From assembly GCA_021732995.1 (NCBI GenBank), contig JAKFWA010000020.1, forward strand, positions 1 through 47,139: a stretch of 47,139 nt of DNA, given 5' to 3'. The stretch comes from Planctomycetaceae bacterium. Lineage in GTDB: Bacteria > Planctomycetota > Planctomycetia > Planctomycetales > Planctomycetaceae. Positions 1-8,308 of this stretch are shown here, piece after piece. A program made the translations under genes and the position numbers. The notes under the pieces were generated by a model. The model was not told the DNA's origin. It was given only the letters and a program-made list of their open reading frames with translations, and ran no database searches. Within the stretch, counting starts at the first letter, position 1. Each line of letters opens with the position of its first letter.

Positions 1-60
1 GGCCGGGGGTGAGGGGCGACGCTAGCCGTGTCACCTTTCCCGCCTGCCTTGATCTCGAGT

Positions 61-112
61 AGGACGGACAATCCTGTCCGTCGAAGCTGAGGCGGACAGG
101 ATTGTCTGCCCC
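61..112. repeat. Palindromic intergenic repeat, copy 1 (two arms)
   Basis: Two inverted arms lie at 63-82 and 91-112, separated by a short spacer. Each arm is itself palindromic around the core CGGACAATCCTGTCCG or its complement. The same core occurs at three other intergenic places in this window (near 13701, 19769 and 42086). This copy sits just downstream of the stop codon of the mlaD-like gene, so its transcript could fold into a double hairpin behind that gene. I infer a dispersed REP/MITE-like element. No transposase is nearby. Confidence 0.75.
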
Positions 113-134
113 AAATAACTGTTGGAAATAACGA

Positions 135-1262
135 CTACTGACGGCGCTGATAGCCTGCTGGGCGCACGCCGTCTTCTTCGTCCTTCAGGCCGGTGCTGGG
201 ACGCAACGCGCCGCCGACACCGATAATCTCGGGATGCCGCGCGACTTTGTCCGAGAAGACTCGCATGTCCTTGAGAATCGGATCGAGGTTCGTCAGCAGC
301 ACCGACAGCGCGGCGGCGGATCGTTCCAGATCGCGATAGAGGTTCGGGTCCTTCATCATGCGTTGCAGCGAGCCGTCCGACTTGCCGGCGACTTCGGCGA
401 GCGTTCGCAACTCGCCGGTCATGGCTTCCAGATTCGCCAGGCTGTGATCCAGTCGGACTACAATCGACGTCGTGTGCTTCGCCAGCGGCTGAGTGACGCC
501 CTCAATGTTCTTGAGGTTGTTGTTGATCGTGCCGACCGTGCCGCGCATCGCGACGATCGTCTGCTGAGTTTCGTTCACCAGCACCGGCAGGCCCGCCAGA
601 GCCTTCTTCAAGTTAGCATTCGTCTCGGGATCGCCGATCACGCGGTTGGCGTTATCAAACGCCTTCGCGGCGCTGCTCATCGTGTGCGTGAACTCGTCGA
701 GCGACTCAGCGGTGCGTTCGATGACTGTATCCAGATTGCCCCGATTCGTTTCGACGAGACCGTTCAGATTCCGGGCGACCAGTTGCCATTCGCGGCTGGT
801 GGCCGTCATCGAGATCATCGCTTCCGAGAGTTGTCGTTCGGTGCGACGAGCCAGTTCCGTAAGGTCAAAGACGGGCATGCCATCGACGACGCTCTTGCGA
901 TCGAACGGCTGGTCGCTCTTACCGGGCGAGAACTCGACAATCGAATCGCCCAACAGCGACTGCTGCAGCATCGGGATTGAGTCCGCCCGCAGTTGATACT
1001 TTTCGTCGATCGCCAGAATGACCAGCACGCCGCCGCGCTGATTGTCCAGCATGACCTCTTTAACCTGACCGATCGGAATGCCGTTCATCCGCACGGGCGA
1101 GCCAACCAGCACACCTGGTGCGGCTTCGAAGTGCGTGATCACGTCGTAGCGTTTCGCGAGCATCGCTCGGAACTCACCGAACTGAAAAAACATCGCGATC
1201 AACACGGCCATCGCGGCTAGCACGAACAGTCCGACGCGGAATTGAAATTTGCGATCGTTCAT
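135..1262 (-). CDS. mlaD: MlaD-family (MCE domain) lipid-transport substrate-binding protein
   Basis: A 375-residue protein with one N-terminal membrane helix (about residues 10-30), followed by an MCE domain recognisable from GSPVRMNGIPIGQVKEV at about residues 54-70. A long, mostly helical C-terminal region follows. Proteins of this family form rings in the periplasm and pass phospholipids or other hydrophobic molecules between membranes, together with an MlaE permease and MlaF ATPase. Those two partners are encoded immediately upstream in the same direction, which supports the call. It is longer than the E. coli MlaD of roughly 180 residues because of the C-terminal helical extension, as in many MCE proteins outside the proteobacteria. 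The ATG start gives a clean membrane anchor. The substrate is not known from sequence. Confidence 0.85.
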   Translation of the reverse strand: MNDRKFQFRVGLFVLAAMAVLIAMFFQFGEFRAMLAKRYDVITHFEAAPGVLVGSPVRMNGIPIGQVKEVMLDNQRGGVLVILAIDEKYQLRADSIPMLQQSLLGDSIVEFSPGKSDQPFDRKSVVDGMPVFDLTELARRTERQLSEAMISMTATSREWQLVARNLNGLVETNRGNLDTVIERTAESLDEFTHTMSSAAKAFDNANRVIGDPETNANLKKALAGLPVLVNETQQTIVAMRGTVGTINNNLKNIEGVTQPLAKHTTSIVVRLDHSLANLEAMTGELRTLAEVAGKSDGSLQRMMKDPNLYRDLERSAAALSVLLTNLDPILKDMRVFSDKVARHPEIIGVGGALRPSTGLKDEEDGVRPAGYQRRQ

Positions 1263-1318
1263 AGATAGGTTCGTGATCGAGAAGAGTGATCGATGTCAGG
1301 GACGATGATTGGAATCGG

Positions 1319-2167
1319 TTACAACAGGGCGAGTTCCTGCATGCGTTCACCGGCCTCGCCGTAGACGAACTGCGACACACGCGGGTCGGACGACGTAAAC
1401 GCTTCTTCGGGCGTGCCCTCAAAGACAATCTGTGGCTCGTCCGGCTTCAGGCGAGTCAGCGGGTAGAACATCACCACCCGGTCGGCGACTTTGCGTACGG
1501 TCGACATTTCGTGAGTTACCACGATGCTCGTCACTGGCCGCCGATCGCGCGTCTTCTTGATGAGCGAGTTGATGACGTCTGTCATGATCGGGTCGAGACC
1601 CGTTGTTGGTTCGTCGTACAGAATGATGTCCGGCATCAGGGCTAATGCTCGTGCAAGGCCCACTCGCTTGCGCATACCACCTGAGAGTTCCGATGGCATC
1701 TTGAACGCCGCAGACGGCGGCAGGCCGACTTCCTTGAGCCGCTCCAGCACGGTCTCATGAATGAAGTTCTGCGTCATGTGCGTATTCTGTCGCAGCCCGA
1801 ACGCGACGTTCTCAAACACGTTCATGCTGTCGAACAGCGCGGCGCCTTGAAACAAGTAGCCAAAGCGCAAGCGATCGCGCACGAGTTCATCATCAGATCG
1901 ACCAACGATCGACACTCCGTCCCAGCAGACGTCGCCATTGCTCGGGGCGAGTAGGCCGACCAGTAACTTCATCGTGACGCTTTTACCGCAACCGCTTTCA
2001 CCGATCAGGCAGAGCGTTTCCCCCGCGCGAACCTTCAGAGAAATGTCGCGCAGGATGTAGTTCGACCCAAACTTCCGCGAGACGTTGCGGAGTTCCAGAA
2101 TCGGTCGTCCAGGGTCATCGCCAACGTAGGGTTCGCTGAAAGGTTCGCGAGCAGCGACAGCGGTCAT
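1319..2167 (-). CDS. mlaF: MlaF-like ABC transporter ATP-binding protein
   Basis: A 282-residue ABC ATPase. The Walker A motif is GESGCGKS (about residues 55-62), the Q-loop region is [13 protein letters not shown], the signature is [15 protein letters not shown], Walker B is [13 protein letters not shown], and the switch histidine is in VVTHEM. The aromatic/Phe-Asp sequence after the Q-loop and the Met-Arg-Lys-Arg signature are typical of the MlaF/TtgA subfamily. It energises lipid movement by the MlaE permease, whose stop codon overlaps this start in an ATGA arrangement, indicating translational coupling. The mlaD-like gene follows 56 bp downstream. Orientation and gene order leave little doubt about the complex; the direction of transport cannot be told from sequence. 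Confidence 0.9.
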   Translation of the reverse strand: MTAVAAREPFSEPYVGDDPGRPILELRNVSRKFGSNYILRDISLKVRAGETLCLIGESGCGKSVTMKLLVGLLAPSNGDVCWDGVSIVGRSDDELVRDRLRFGYLFQGAALFDSMNVFENVAFGLRQNTHMTQNFIHETVLERLKEVGLPPSAAFKMPSELSGGMRKRVGLARALALMPDIILYDEPTTGLDPIMTDVINSLIKKTRDRRPVTSIVVTHEMSTVRKVADRVVMFYPLTRLKPDEPQIVFEGTPEEAFTSSDPRVSQFVYGEAGERMQELALL

Positions 2168-3039
2168 ACGAAGCCTCCCATCGAACGCAGCGTTTCAATC
2201 ATCACGCTGGCGGCTTCATCGGCGTAGATCACTCGATAGCCCGCCGAGAGTACCAGGCCGAGGAAGAAGTCCAGCCCCAGAATGACCACGAAGGACAGGA
2301 CGAAAGAGTCGGTCGCAGCTCGTCCCACGCCTTCCGCACCTGATCCACAGTTAAAGCCGCGATTGCAAGAGATCATGGCAATCGCCGCTCCGAAGAACAT
2401 GCTTTTCATTAAGCCGCCACAGATGTCGTAGATCGTCACGTACTTGTTGGAGTGGTACCAATAGAACGTGCTGTCGATGTCCAACATGGTCACGCTCAGC
2501 AACCACCCGCCCAGCACGCCGATGGCATCTGCGAACGCCGTCAGCATGGGGATAAGCAGGAAGCAGGCGAGAAATCGTGGAACGACCAGATATTGAGTCG
2601 GATTCGCCCCCAGAGCGCGGAGCGCATCAATCTGTTCGGTGACCTTCATGGTGCCGAGTTCCGCGGCCATCGCGCCGCCAACTCGACCCGCCAGCATCAC
2701 CGCCGCCAGCACCGGCCCCAGTTCTTTCACCAGCGACACATTAATAATGGCGCCAAGTCGCGACTCCATGCGCATCATGTGGAACTGGTCGTACGACTGA
2801 ATGGCCAACACCATCCCGATGAACAGGCCGGTCACGAGCACCACGGGCAAACTGCGTACGCCGACTTCATAGAAGCAGCGCATCAGAACGCCGCGTTTGG
2901 GCAGTCCGCGCACCAGCCAACTCACCATGTTGAGCGTGAACAGCGTCAAGTCGCCGACATCCGTCACGACGTCGATGGCAAAACGCCCCAGGCTATGAAT
3001 GAAAGTGTCTGGAGGTGTTGAGGCGGTACCAGTCGACAT
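2164..3039 (-). CDS. mlaE: MlaE-like ABC transporter permease
   Basis: A 291-residue inner-membrane permease of the MlaE family with several hydrophobic segments. It contains the family-typical stretch [22 protein letters not shown], visible as [19 protein letters not shown] near residues 122-140, followed by [16 protein letters not shown]. It is the first gene of the three-gene mlaE-mlaF-mlaD set on the minus strand and overlaps mlaF by four bases. Neither a STAS-domain mlaB nor a periplasmic mlaC is next to it, which is common outside the proteobacteria. The promoter should lie in the 316-bp gap shared with the divergent mannose-6-phosphate isomerase gene. Confidence 0.88.
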   Translation of the reverse strand: MSTGTASTPPDTFIHSLGRFAIDVVTDVGDLTLFTLNMVSWLVRGLPKRGVLMRCFYEVGVRSLPVVLVTGLFIGMVLAIQSYDQFHMMRMESRLGAIINVSLVKELGPVLAAVMLAGRVGGAMAAELGTMKVTEQIDALRALGANPTQYLVVPRFLACFLLIPMLTAFADAIGVLGGWLLSVTMLDIDSTFYWYHSNKYVTIYDICGGLMKSMFFGAAIAMISCNRGFNCGSGAEGVGRAATDSFVLSFVVILGLDFFLGLVLSAGYRVIYADEAASVMIETLRSMGGFV

Positions 3040-3355
3040 GACATCCGTATCAAAATAGGTCCAGAAAACGTGCGCAGCTCCGCCACGCGAGTCCGCACCC
3101 TAGCTCAATCCATTTTCAGGGGGGAGACCAGTTTGCCAACGGACGCCCGCGAGCCGCCAAAACACGGCTGCGAGTGCTGATCCGACGCATCCTGTCAGAC
3201 CTGACTCACTGCTCGAATTCATTCGGAGAACGCTGCGTCTCACCAGACTCGTTCAACCCGAGCCATCCGACCCTCAAGTCTGAAGTAAAGCTCTCAGGGG
3301 AATCCTGCGCTGTGACGCGGGACCGCAACCGTATTACCTGAGGAGCCGGCATTTC
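3040..3355. other. Divergent intergenic region between mlaE and manA
   Basis: This 316-bp stretch separates two divergently transcribed genes, so it should hold both promoters. I see no convincing -35/-10 pair, no riboswitch fold and no repeat. The only translation signal I noticed is a purine-rich TGAGGAG about ten bases before the plus-strand ATG at 3356. Short reading frames crossing it have no recognisable content. Confidence 0.4.
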
Positions 3356-4402
3356 ATGACACCTCTGCGTTTTCGGCCGTTGGTCAAACGAGCCCGCTGG
3401 GGCGGGACTCAACTGGGCTCGTTGCTGGGCAAACCAACCGGCGGGCATGCTGACTCGGCCGAAAGCTGGGAGTTCTCAGATCACGGCCGCGACCAGTCGG
3501 TCGTCGACGGCGGCCCGTTGGACGGCCTGACGCTGCATGAACTGATTCAACAACACAACGCAGAGTTGCTTGGGCAACATCAGGGACTGAGGCAATTTCC
3601 TCTGCTCGTCAAATTTCTGGACGCTCAGGACCGGCTGTCGCTGCAGGTACACCCCAGCGATATTCAGGTCTGCGCCTTTGAACCCGGCGAGAACGGCAAG
3701 ACCGAAGCTTGGGTGATCCTTTCGGCCGCGCCCGGTGCGCGCGTCTTCACGGGCCTGAAGCTGCACGTTGATCAGTTCCGTTTCGAACAACATCTGCGAG
3801 CGGGCACGGTTGAAGAGTGCCTGCATGCTTACGAGGTTCATGCTGGCGATTGCATCTTCATTCCGGCCGGGACGGTACATGCCATCGGAGAAGGCATCGT
3901 GCTGGCTGAAGTACAGCAATCGAGCGATATGACCTTCCGGATATCGGATTGGGGGCGGCTTGGCGCCGATGGTCAGCCTCGAGAATTGCACATTGAAGAG
4001 TCACTCGTCTGCACAGACTTTGATCGCGGGCCGGTCAACCCCGTTGTGCCGCGGTCGCTCGTGTCGCTGCGAGAATCAGCAACGTCCCGGTACGAAACGG
4101 AAGAACTCGTTGCCTGCGAATACTTCGTCCTGCATCGACATCGGGGCACGACTGCGATGCCGCTCCTCGAACACGATTGCTTCCATGCTCTGCTCGTCCT
4201 GAGCGGCAGCGGTCACCTGACCTGCGGTGAGGAGCAGATCCCCTTGCAACTCGGAACTTCAGTTCTGGTTCCTGCTGATTGTAACAACGTCCTGCTGGTC
4301 CCGAATGGAGAACTCACCGTGCTGGACGCCTTCCTGCCGACGGAGCCAGCGCCAGTCCATGCGGCAGGAGCACTCGAAGCTCGCAACTTCGAGCTGGTCT
4401 GA
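3356..4402 (+). CDS. manA: Class I mannose-6-phosphate isomerase (zinc cupin)
   Basis: A 348-residue type I phosphomannose isomerase that interconverts mannose-6-phosphate and fructose-6-phosphate, feeding GDP-mannose and polysaccharide synthesis or mannose catabolism. The expected zinc ligands are visible: Gln and His in LQVHPSD (about residue 97), Glu in KTEAW (about 118) and His in PAGTVHAIG (about 172). The length matches the shorter, B. subtilis-like ManA class. The ATG start follows a purine-rich TGAGGAG. The next gene, a glycosyltransferase-like membrane protein, lies about 100 bp downstream in the same direction. A joint role in glycan assembly is possible but only inferred. Confidence 0.88.
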   Translation: MTPLRFRPLVKRARWGGTQLGSLLGKPTGGHADSAESWEFSDHGRDQSVVDGGPLDGLTLHELIQQHNAELLGQHQGLRQFPLLVKFLDAQDRLSLQVHPSDIQVCAFEPGENGKTEAWVILSAAPGARVFTGLKLHVDQFRFEQHLRAGTVEECLHAYEVHAGDCIFIPAGTVHAIGEGIVLAEVQQSSDMTFRISDWGRLGADGQPRELHIEESLVCTDFDRGPVNPVVPRSLVSLRESATSRYETEELVACEYFVLHRHRGTTAMPLLEHDCFHALLVLSGSGHLTCGEEQIPLQLGTSVLVPADCNNVLLVPNGELTVLDAFLPTEPAPVHAAGALEARNFELV

Positions 4403-4507
4403 CCAGCGTCTACGGCTGTGACGGATGCGGGCCTGCAATTCCGTGACACATACGACTTCATCCCTCACCTGAACGACCCGGGCGAGTAACGTTTGGCTGA
4501 TTCAACA

Positions 4508-6136
4508 ATGACAGATGCTTCCATCAAGTTTGGCTCTCGATCTCTGCGACTGCTGCAGCGGCTGCTCGAAAGCCGCCTGATACTGGTGCTTGTGCTCATC
4601 CTGTTCGGCGGCTGCCTGGCTGCGACGTGGCATGGGCAGCAATCCGTCGCCGTTGCGGACGAAGTGGCCTATATCACCAGCGGACTGAACCTCATCACGC
4701 GTGGTGAGTTCGTGAATCCGTTCGGTGAACCCGAATTGTGGTTCCCGCCCGTCTATCCGGTGCTGATCGGATTCATCAGTCACTTCGGTCAGTTGGACCC
4801 GTTCATCGTCGCGCGTTCCATCAGCATGGCCGCGTCGGTGTTGTGTCTACTGCTCATTTACAACATCGCGCGTCGCATGACGGAACTGCTCCAGTCCGAA
4901 GACGAGCCCGCGCCATTGAGTCCTCGGCTGGTCGCGTTGCTCGCCGCGCTGCTGCTGGCCTGCAATCCGACGTTCCAGATGTTCGCCAACCGAGCCTTGT
5001 CAGAACCGCTGGCGCTGTTCCTCACATTGCTCGGTTTCCGTCTGTGGCTGACCGACACCGGGACGTGGAAAGTCGCATTCGCCAACGGCATTCTCATTGG
5101 GCTGGCGGCGCTAACGCGTCCTGAGTGCATCCTGGTGCTGCCTCTCTGGTGCTTCATTGATCTCGTGCGACATCGCAGCTTCAAGACGTTCAGCCAGTCG
5201 CTCTTAGCGGGAGTTATCGCCGCCGGTCTGCTGGCTCCCTATGTGCTGTTCCTGCATGAACACACCGGCAAGTGGTCGATCTCGAACAAAGCCGAAGTGA
5301 ATCTCGCAGCCGGGCGAGCCAACTTTCATCAGGTTCCGCGTGAATACATCGACGAGCAGACGCTGGAGCTGGGTTACTTCCCGGTCGACACCTCACAAGA
5401 CGTCGAAGTGCGCCGGCACCTGTCGAACTTCCGGCAACTGATCGATGCCTTCTGGCAGATGTACTTCAGCCCGGCGTTGGGGCTGTGGATCTGGATGCTG
5501 ACCGTGGTGGGCGTCATCGTGCTGTGTGCTCGCGGCCAGCAGCGCGTCGTGTGGGGACTGGCGGCAATGACTTTGTACGTCGCCGCCATCGTGCATTTCG
5601 ATCCGCAAGGACCGAAGAGTCTGCATCTGCTGCTGCCTGTGATCTGCGTGCTGGCGGCAACAGCACTGGCGCGCTGCTTCGCAATTCAAAGCTGGGCTGC
5701 TGTATTGCCAGTGATGGCGCTGACAGGACTGGTGCTCGTGGAGGGTTCCTCGCGGCACCCCCGCTGGGTGCAGTCTGAAGAGTACCCGTTCGGCATCGGC
5801 CTCAAGCTGGCTGGTGAGTCGCTTAAGGAGCAAAAACTGAAACCTGGGGTCATGTACGAATTCGGAGCGACGGCCAGTTACTACTCGGGCATGACCCGCC
5901 GCTACCTCACGCCGAACAAGCTGGAGACCGTGCTGGCATACGTCGCGAAGCATGAGCCCGCCGACCAGCCGATCTACTTCGCGCTGTCGTCAGCCACGAG
6001 TCCGCGACTGGATGATTCTGTGAATCGCCTGCTCGACAAACCCGCCGCCGGATTCGAAAAAGTCGTCGAGATCAAAGCTCCCGAGCACGTGGTGGTCTAT
6101 CGCCTGAATCGCCAGCGCGCGTTGGCTAATCGCTAA
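4508..6136 (+). CDS. Polytopic membrane protein, glycosyltransferase family 39/ArnT-like
   Basis: About 542 residues with roughly ten or more hydrophobic helices. After the first helix comes an acidic pair in VADEVAYITSGLNLITRGEF (about residues 50-70), the position where dolichyl- or undecaprenyl-phosphate-dependent mannosyl/arabinosyl transferases (GT39/ArnT-like, GT-C fold) carry their catalytic Asp/Glu. Further on come RPECILVLP and a soluble C-terminal domain. This fits a GT-C enzyme that uses a lipid-linked sugar on the outer face of the cytoplasmic membrane. The acceptor is unknown. I chose ATG 4508; an in-frame TTG at 4493 would add five residues. It follows manA, which could supply mannose precursors (inference). 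Confidence 0.7.
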   Translation: MTDASIKFGSRSLRLLQRLLESRLILVLVLILFGGCLAATWHGQQSVAVADEVAYITSGLNLITRGEFVNPFGEPELWFPPVYPVLIGFISHFGQLDPFIVARSISMAASVLCLLLIYNIARRMTELLQSEDEPAPLSPRLVALLAALLLACNPTFQMFANRALSEPLALFLTLLGFRLWLTDTGTWKVAFANGILIGLAALTRPECILVLPLWCFIDLVRHRSFKTFSQSLLAGVIAAGLLAPYVLFLHEHTGKWSISNKAEVNLAAGRANFHQVPREYIDEQTLELGYFPVDTSQDVEVRRHLSNFRQLIDAFWQMYFSPALGLWIWMLTVVGVIVLCARGQQRVVWGLAAMTLYVAAIVHFDPQGPKSLHLLLPVICVLAATALARCFAIQSWAAVLPVMALTGLVLVEGSSRHPRWVQSEEYPFGIGLKLAGESLKEQKLKPGVMYEFGATASYYSGMTRRYLTPNKLETVLAYVAKHEPADQPIYFALSSATSPRLDDSVNRLLDKPAAGFEKVVEIKAPEHVVVYRLNRQRALANR

Positions 6137-6267
6137 CGACTCCCGAAGTCCAATCTGACACTTCGCATGAATTGAGTCCGTTCCGACTCGCGGGATTGGT
6201 GACAATCTGAAAAACTGCTGGCTATTGAACGACGGTTCGGAGCAGTCTTTCCATCAAGGCCACTGCC

Positions 6268-6453
6268 ATGCTGATGAAGTTCTATAACGGGATGGGCATC
6301 TCTACGTGCATTCTGCTGGGAGCAGCCTTTGCCTCCGGCTGGCACATGCCCGCGTTGGAAAGCGATGACAACGGTACGCCAGGTTCCAGCACGCACTACA
6401 GTTCGGGCCGCACCTGGTTTCATTCGTCTTCCGGTTGGAGCTTCGGCAAGTAG
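6268..6453 (+). CDS. Small exported or membrane-anchored hypothetical protein
   Basis: A 61-residue reading frame with a hydrophobic N-terminal segment (about residues 8-24, containing ISTCILLGAAFASG) and a Gly/Ser/Trp/His-rich tail ending SSGRTWFHSSSGWSFGK. I do not recognise a family. It lies 15 bp before the DUF350 gene, and all three genes to 8296 run in the same direction, so it is probably the first gene of a DUF350/spermidine-synthase-like operon. The short length and lack of a known family make this less certain than its neighbours. Confidence 0.5.
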   Translation: MLMKFYNGMGISTCILLGAAFASGWHMPALESDDNGTPGSSTHYSSGRTWFHSSSGWSFGK

Positions 6454-6468
6454 AGTAGGAGCAGTGTG

Positions 6469-6747
6469 ATGACTCTGAAGTTGATGAGCACTTTCTTGCT
6501 GGCTGACGCAGCGGCACCGGAAGCTCTGATTCGCACCGGTTCGTTATGGCACAGCATCGTGGCCGTAGTGTGCTTCTCGGTGATCGGCCTGATCATTCTG
6601 GCGGGTGCCATCGCGCTCATGTCCAAACTGATGCCGCTGCCGTTCTGGAAAGAAATCGAAGAGGATCAGAACGTCGCCCTGGGCATCATGGTCGGTTCGA
6701 TCATCATTGGTGTTTCGATCATCATTGCGGCGTCGATTCATGGCTGA
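6469..6747 (+). CDS. DUF350-family small membrane protein
   Basis: A 92-residue protein with two hydrophobic segments (about 27-52 and 68-90) separated by the charged loop [14 protein letters not shown]. The following [18 protein letters not shown] is characteristic of DUF350 (YjfL-like) proteins. The function of the family is not established. DUF350 genes often sit beside spermidine-synthase-like genes, as here: the stop codon overlaps the next start by eight bases (ATGGCTGA), implying translational coupling. The ATG at 6469 is preceded by TAGGAG at a suitable distance. A GTG one codon earlier is possible. Confidence 0.8.
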   Translation: MTLKLMSTFLLADAAAPEALIRTGSLWHSIVAVVCFSVIGLIILAGAIALMSKLMPLPFWKEIEEDQNVALGIMVGSIIIGVSIIIAASIHG

Positions 6748-8296
6748 CCGACCAGTACGCGACTCGCTGAATCGCGCTCCTGTCGCGTTGCTGTATCTCA
6801 ACGTACTGATCATCGCGACGTGCGGCCTGATCTACGAACTGCTGGCTGGGACGCTCGCGAGCTACGTGCTGGGTGATTCGGTCACTCAGTTCTCGTTCAT
6901 CATCGGCGTGTACCTGTCGGCACTCGGCGTGGGCGCCTGGCTGTCATCTTTCATCCGCAGCAACCTGGCCCGCAAGTTCATCGAAGTGGAACTGGGCGTG
7001 GCGCTGCTGGGCGGGACGAGTGCTCCCCTGCTCTTCCTGAGCTTCGCACAATTGAGCTGGTTTCAGCCGATTCTGTATGGAATCGTCTTTGGGATCGGCG
7101 TGCTGGTGGGGCTGGAACTGCCACTGCTGATGCGGATTCTGAAGGACCATCTGGACTTTGGCGATCTGGTCTCACGCGTGCTGACCTTCGACTACATCGG
7201 AGCGCTCGTTGCGTCGCTCATGTTCCCGATCTTTCTGGTCCCGCGCCTCGGACTGGTGCGAACATCGCTCGTGTTTGGATTGCTCAACGCCGCTGTCGGC
7301 TTGTGGGGTACGCAGCTCTTGAGGCCGATTCTGCAAGGCTCGGTGCGCGGTCTGCAAATTCGAGCGGTCATCGTCATCGTTCTACTGACAGTGGGGCTCA
7401 TCAAAGCCGACCGGCTGACTTCGCTGGCTGAAGATCGGCTCTTCAATAACCCGATCGTCTATTCGACGACCAGCCCCTATCAGCGCATCGTCGTCACGCG
7501 CGACGATCGTTCATTTCAGCTCTATCTGAACGGCAACCTGCAGTTCAATTCGTTCGACGAATACCGCTATCACGAGGCGCTGGTACATCCGGCTCTGGCG
7601 GTGGCCCCGCAGGCCAGCAACGTGCTTATTTTGGGCGGTGGTGACGGACTAGCGCTGCGCGAAGTTCTGAAGTACCCGACGGTGCACTCTGTGACGCTGG
7701 TCGACATCGATCCTGCAATGACGAACCTGTCGCGCGAGTTCCCCCCGTTGGCGGAACTGAACCAGCACGCGCTCGACGATTCGCGAGTGCGCGTGGTGAA
7801 CGACGACGCGATGATCTGGCTGGAATCTTTCACCGGCTCGCGGTTCGATGCAGTGATCATCGACTTTCCGGATCCCAACACGTTCGCCTTAGGAAAGCTC
7901 TACACGACACGCTTCTTCCGCCTGCTGTTGCAACACGTCTCGGACGATGTTGTGGTGAGCATTCAATGCACGACGCCGCTGGTCGCTCGGCGTTCCTACT
8001 GGTGCATCATCCGCACGATGGAAGCAGCCGGCTTTACGGTGCGGCCGTATCACACCGCCGTCCCGTCCTTCGGTGACTGGGGGTTTGCATTGGCACGACG
8101 ACGCCCCTTTGAACTACCGCTTCAACTGGGTACGGGAGCGAATTCAAGCCCCCGTTACCTCACGAACGAACTGCTTGCGACGATGTTCGTGATGCCGCGA
8201 GACCTGGACCCGATCGACGTCGAAATCAATCGGCTCGATAACCAGAGTCTCGTGCGCTACTACGAAAGCGATCTCGGGATCAACGGCCGCCAGTAG
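6740..8296 (+). CDS. Membrane-anchored spermidine-synthase-like protein
   Basis: About 518 residues. The N-terminal half has around seven membrane helices (about residues 12-225). The C-terminal half is a Rossmann-fold aminopropyltransferase-like domain with [11 protein letters not shown], the nucleotide-binding [17 protein letters not shown] and [10 protein letters not shown], and IIDFPDPNT in place of the usual DSTDP-type active-site loop. Classical spermidine synthase transfers an aminopropyl group from decarboxylated S-adenosylmethionine to putrescine. This fused membrane form is common beside DUF350, and its true substrate is uncertain. No speD or speA lies nearby. Start chosen at ATG 6740 inside the DUF350 stop region; an upstream in-frame start at 6707 would lie fully within DUF350 and is less likely. 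Confidence 0.8.
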   Translation: MADRPVRDSLNRAPVALLYLNVLIIATCGLIYELLAGTLASYVLGDSVTQFSFIIGVYLSALGVGAWLSSFIRSNLARKFIEVELGVALLGGTSAPLLFLSFAQLSWFQPILYGIVFGIGVLVGLELPLLMRILKDHLDFGDLVSRVLTFDYIGALVASLMFPIFLVPRLGLVRTSLVFGLLNAAVGLWGTQLLRPILQGSVRGLQIRAVIVIVLLTVGLIKADRLTSLAEDRLFNNPIVYSTTSPYQRIVVTRDDRSFQLYLNGNLQFNSFDEYRYHEALVHPALAVAPQASNVLILGGGDGLALREVLKYPTVHSVTLVDIDPAMTNLSREFPPLAELNQHALDDSRVRVVNDDAMIWLESFTGSRFDAVIIDFPDPNTFALGKLYTTRFFRLLLQHVSDDVVVSIQCTTPLVARRSYWCIIRTMEAAGFTVRPYHTAVPSFGDWGFALARRRPFELPLQLGTGANSSPRYLTNELLATMFVMPRDLDPIDVEINRLDNQSLVRYYESDLGINGRQ

Positions 8297-8308
8297 GCCG
8301 CACTCCAG

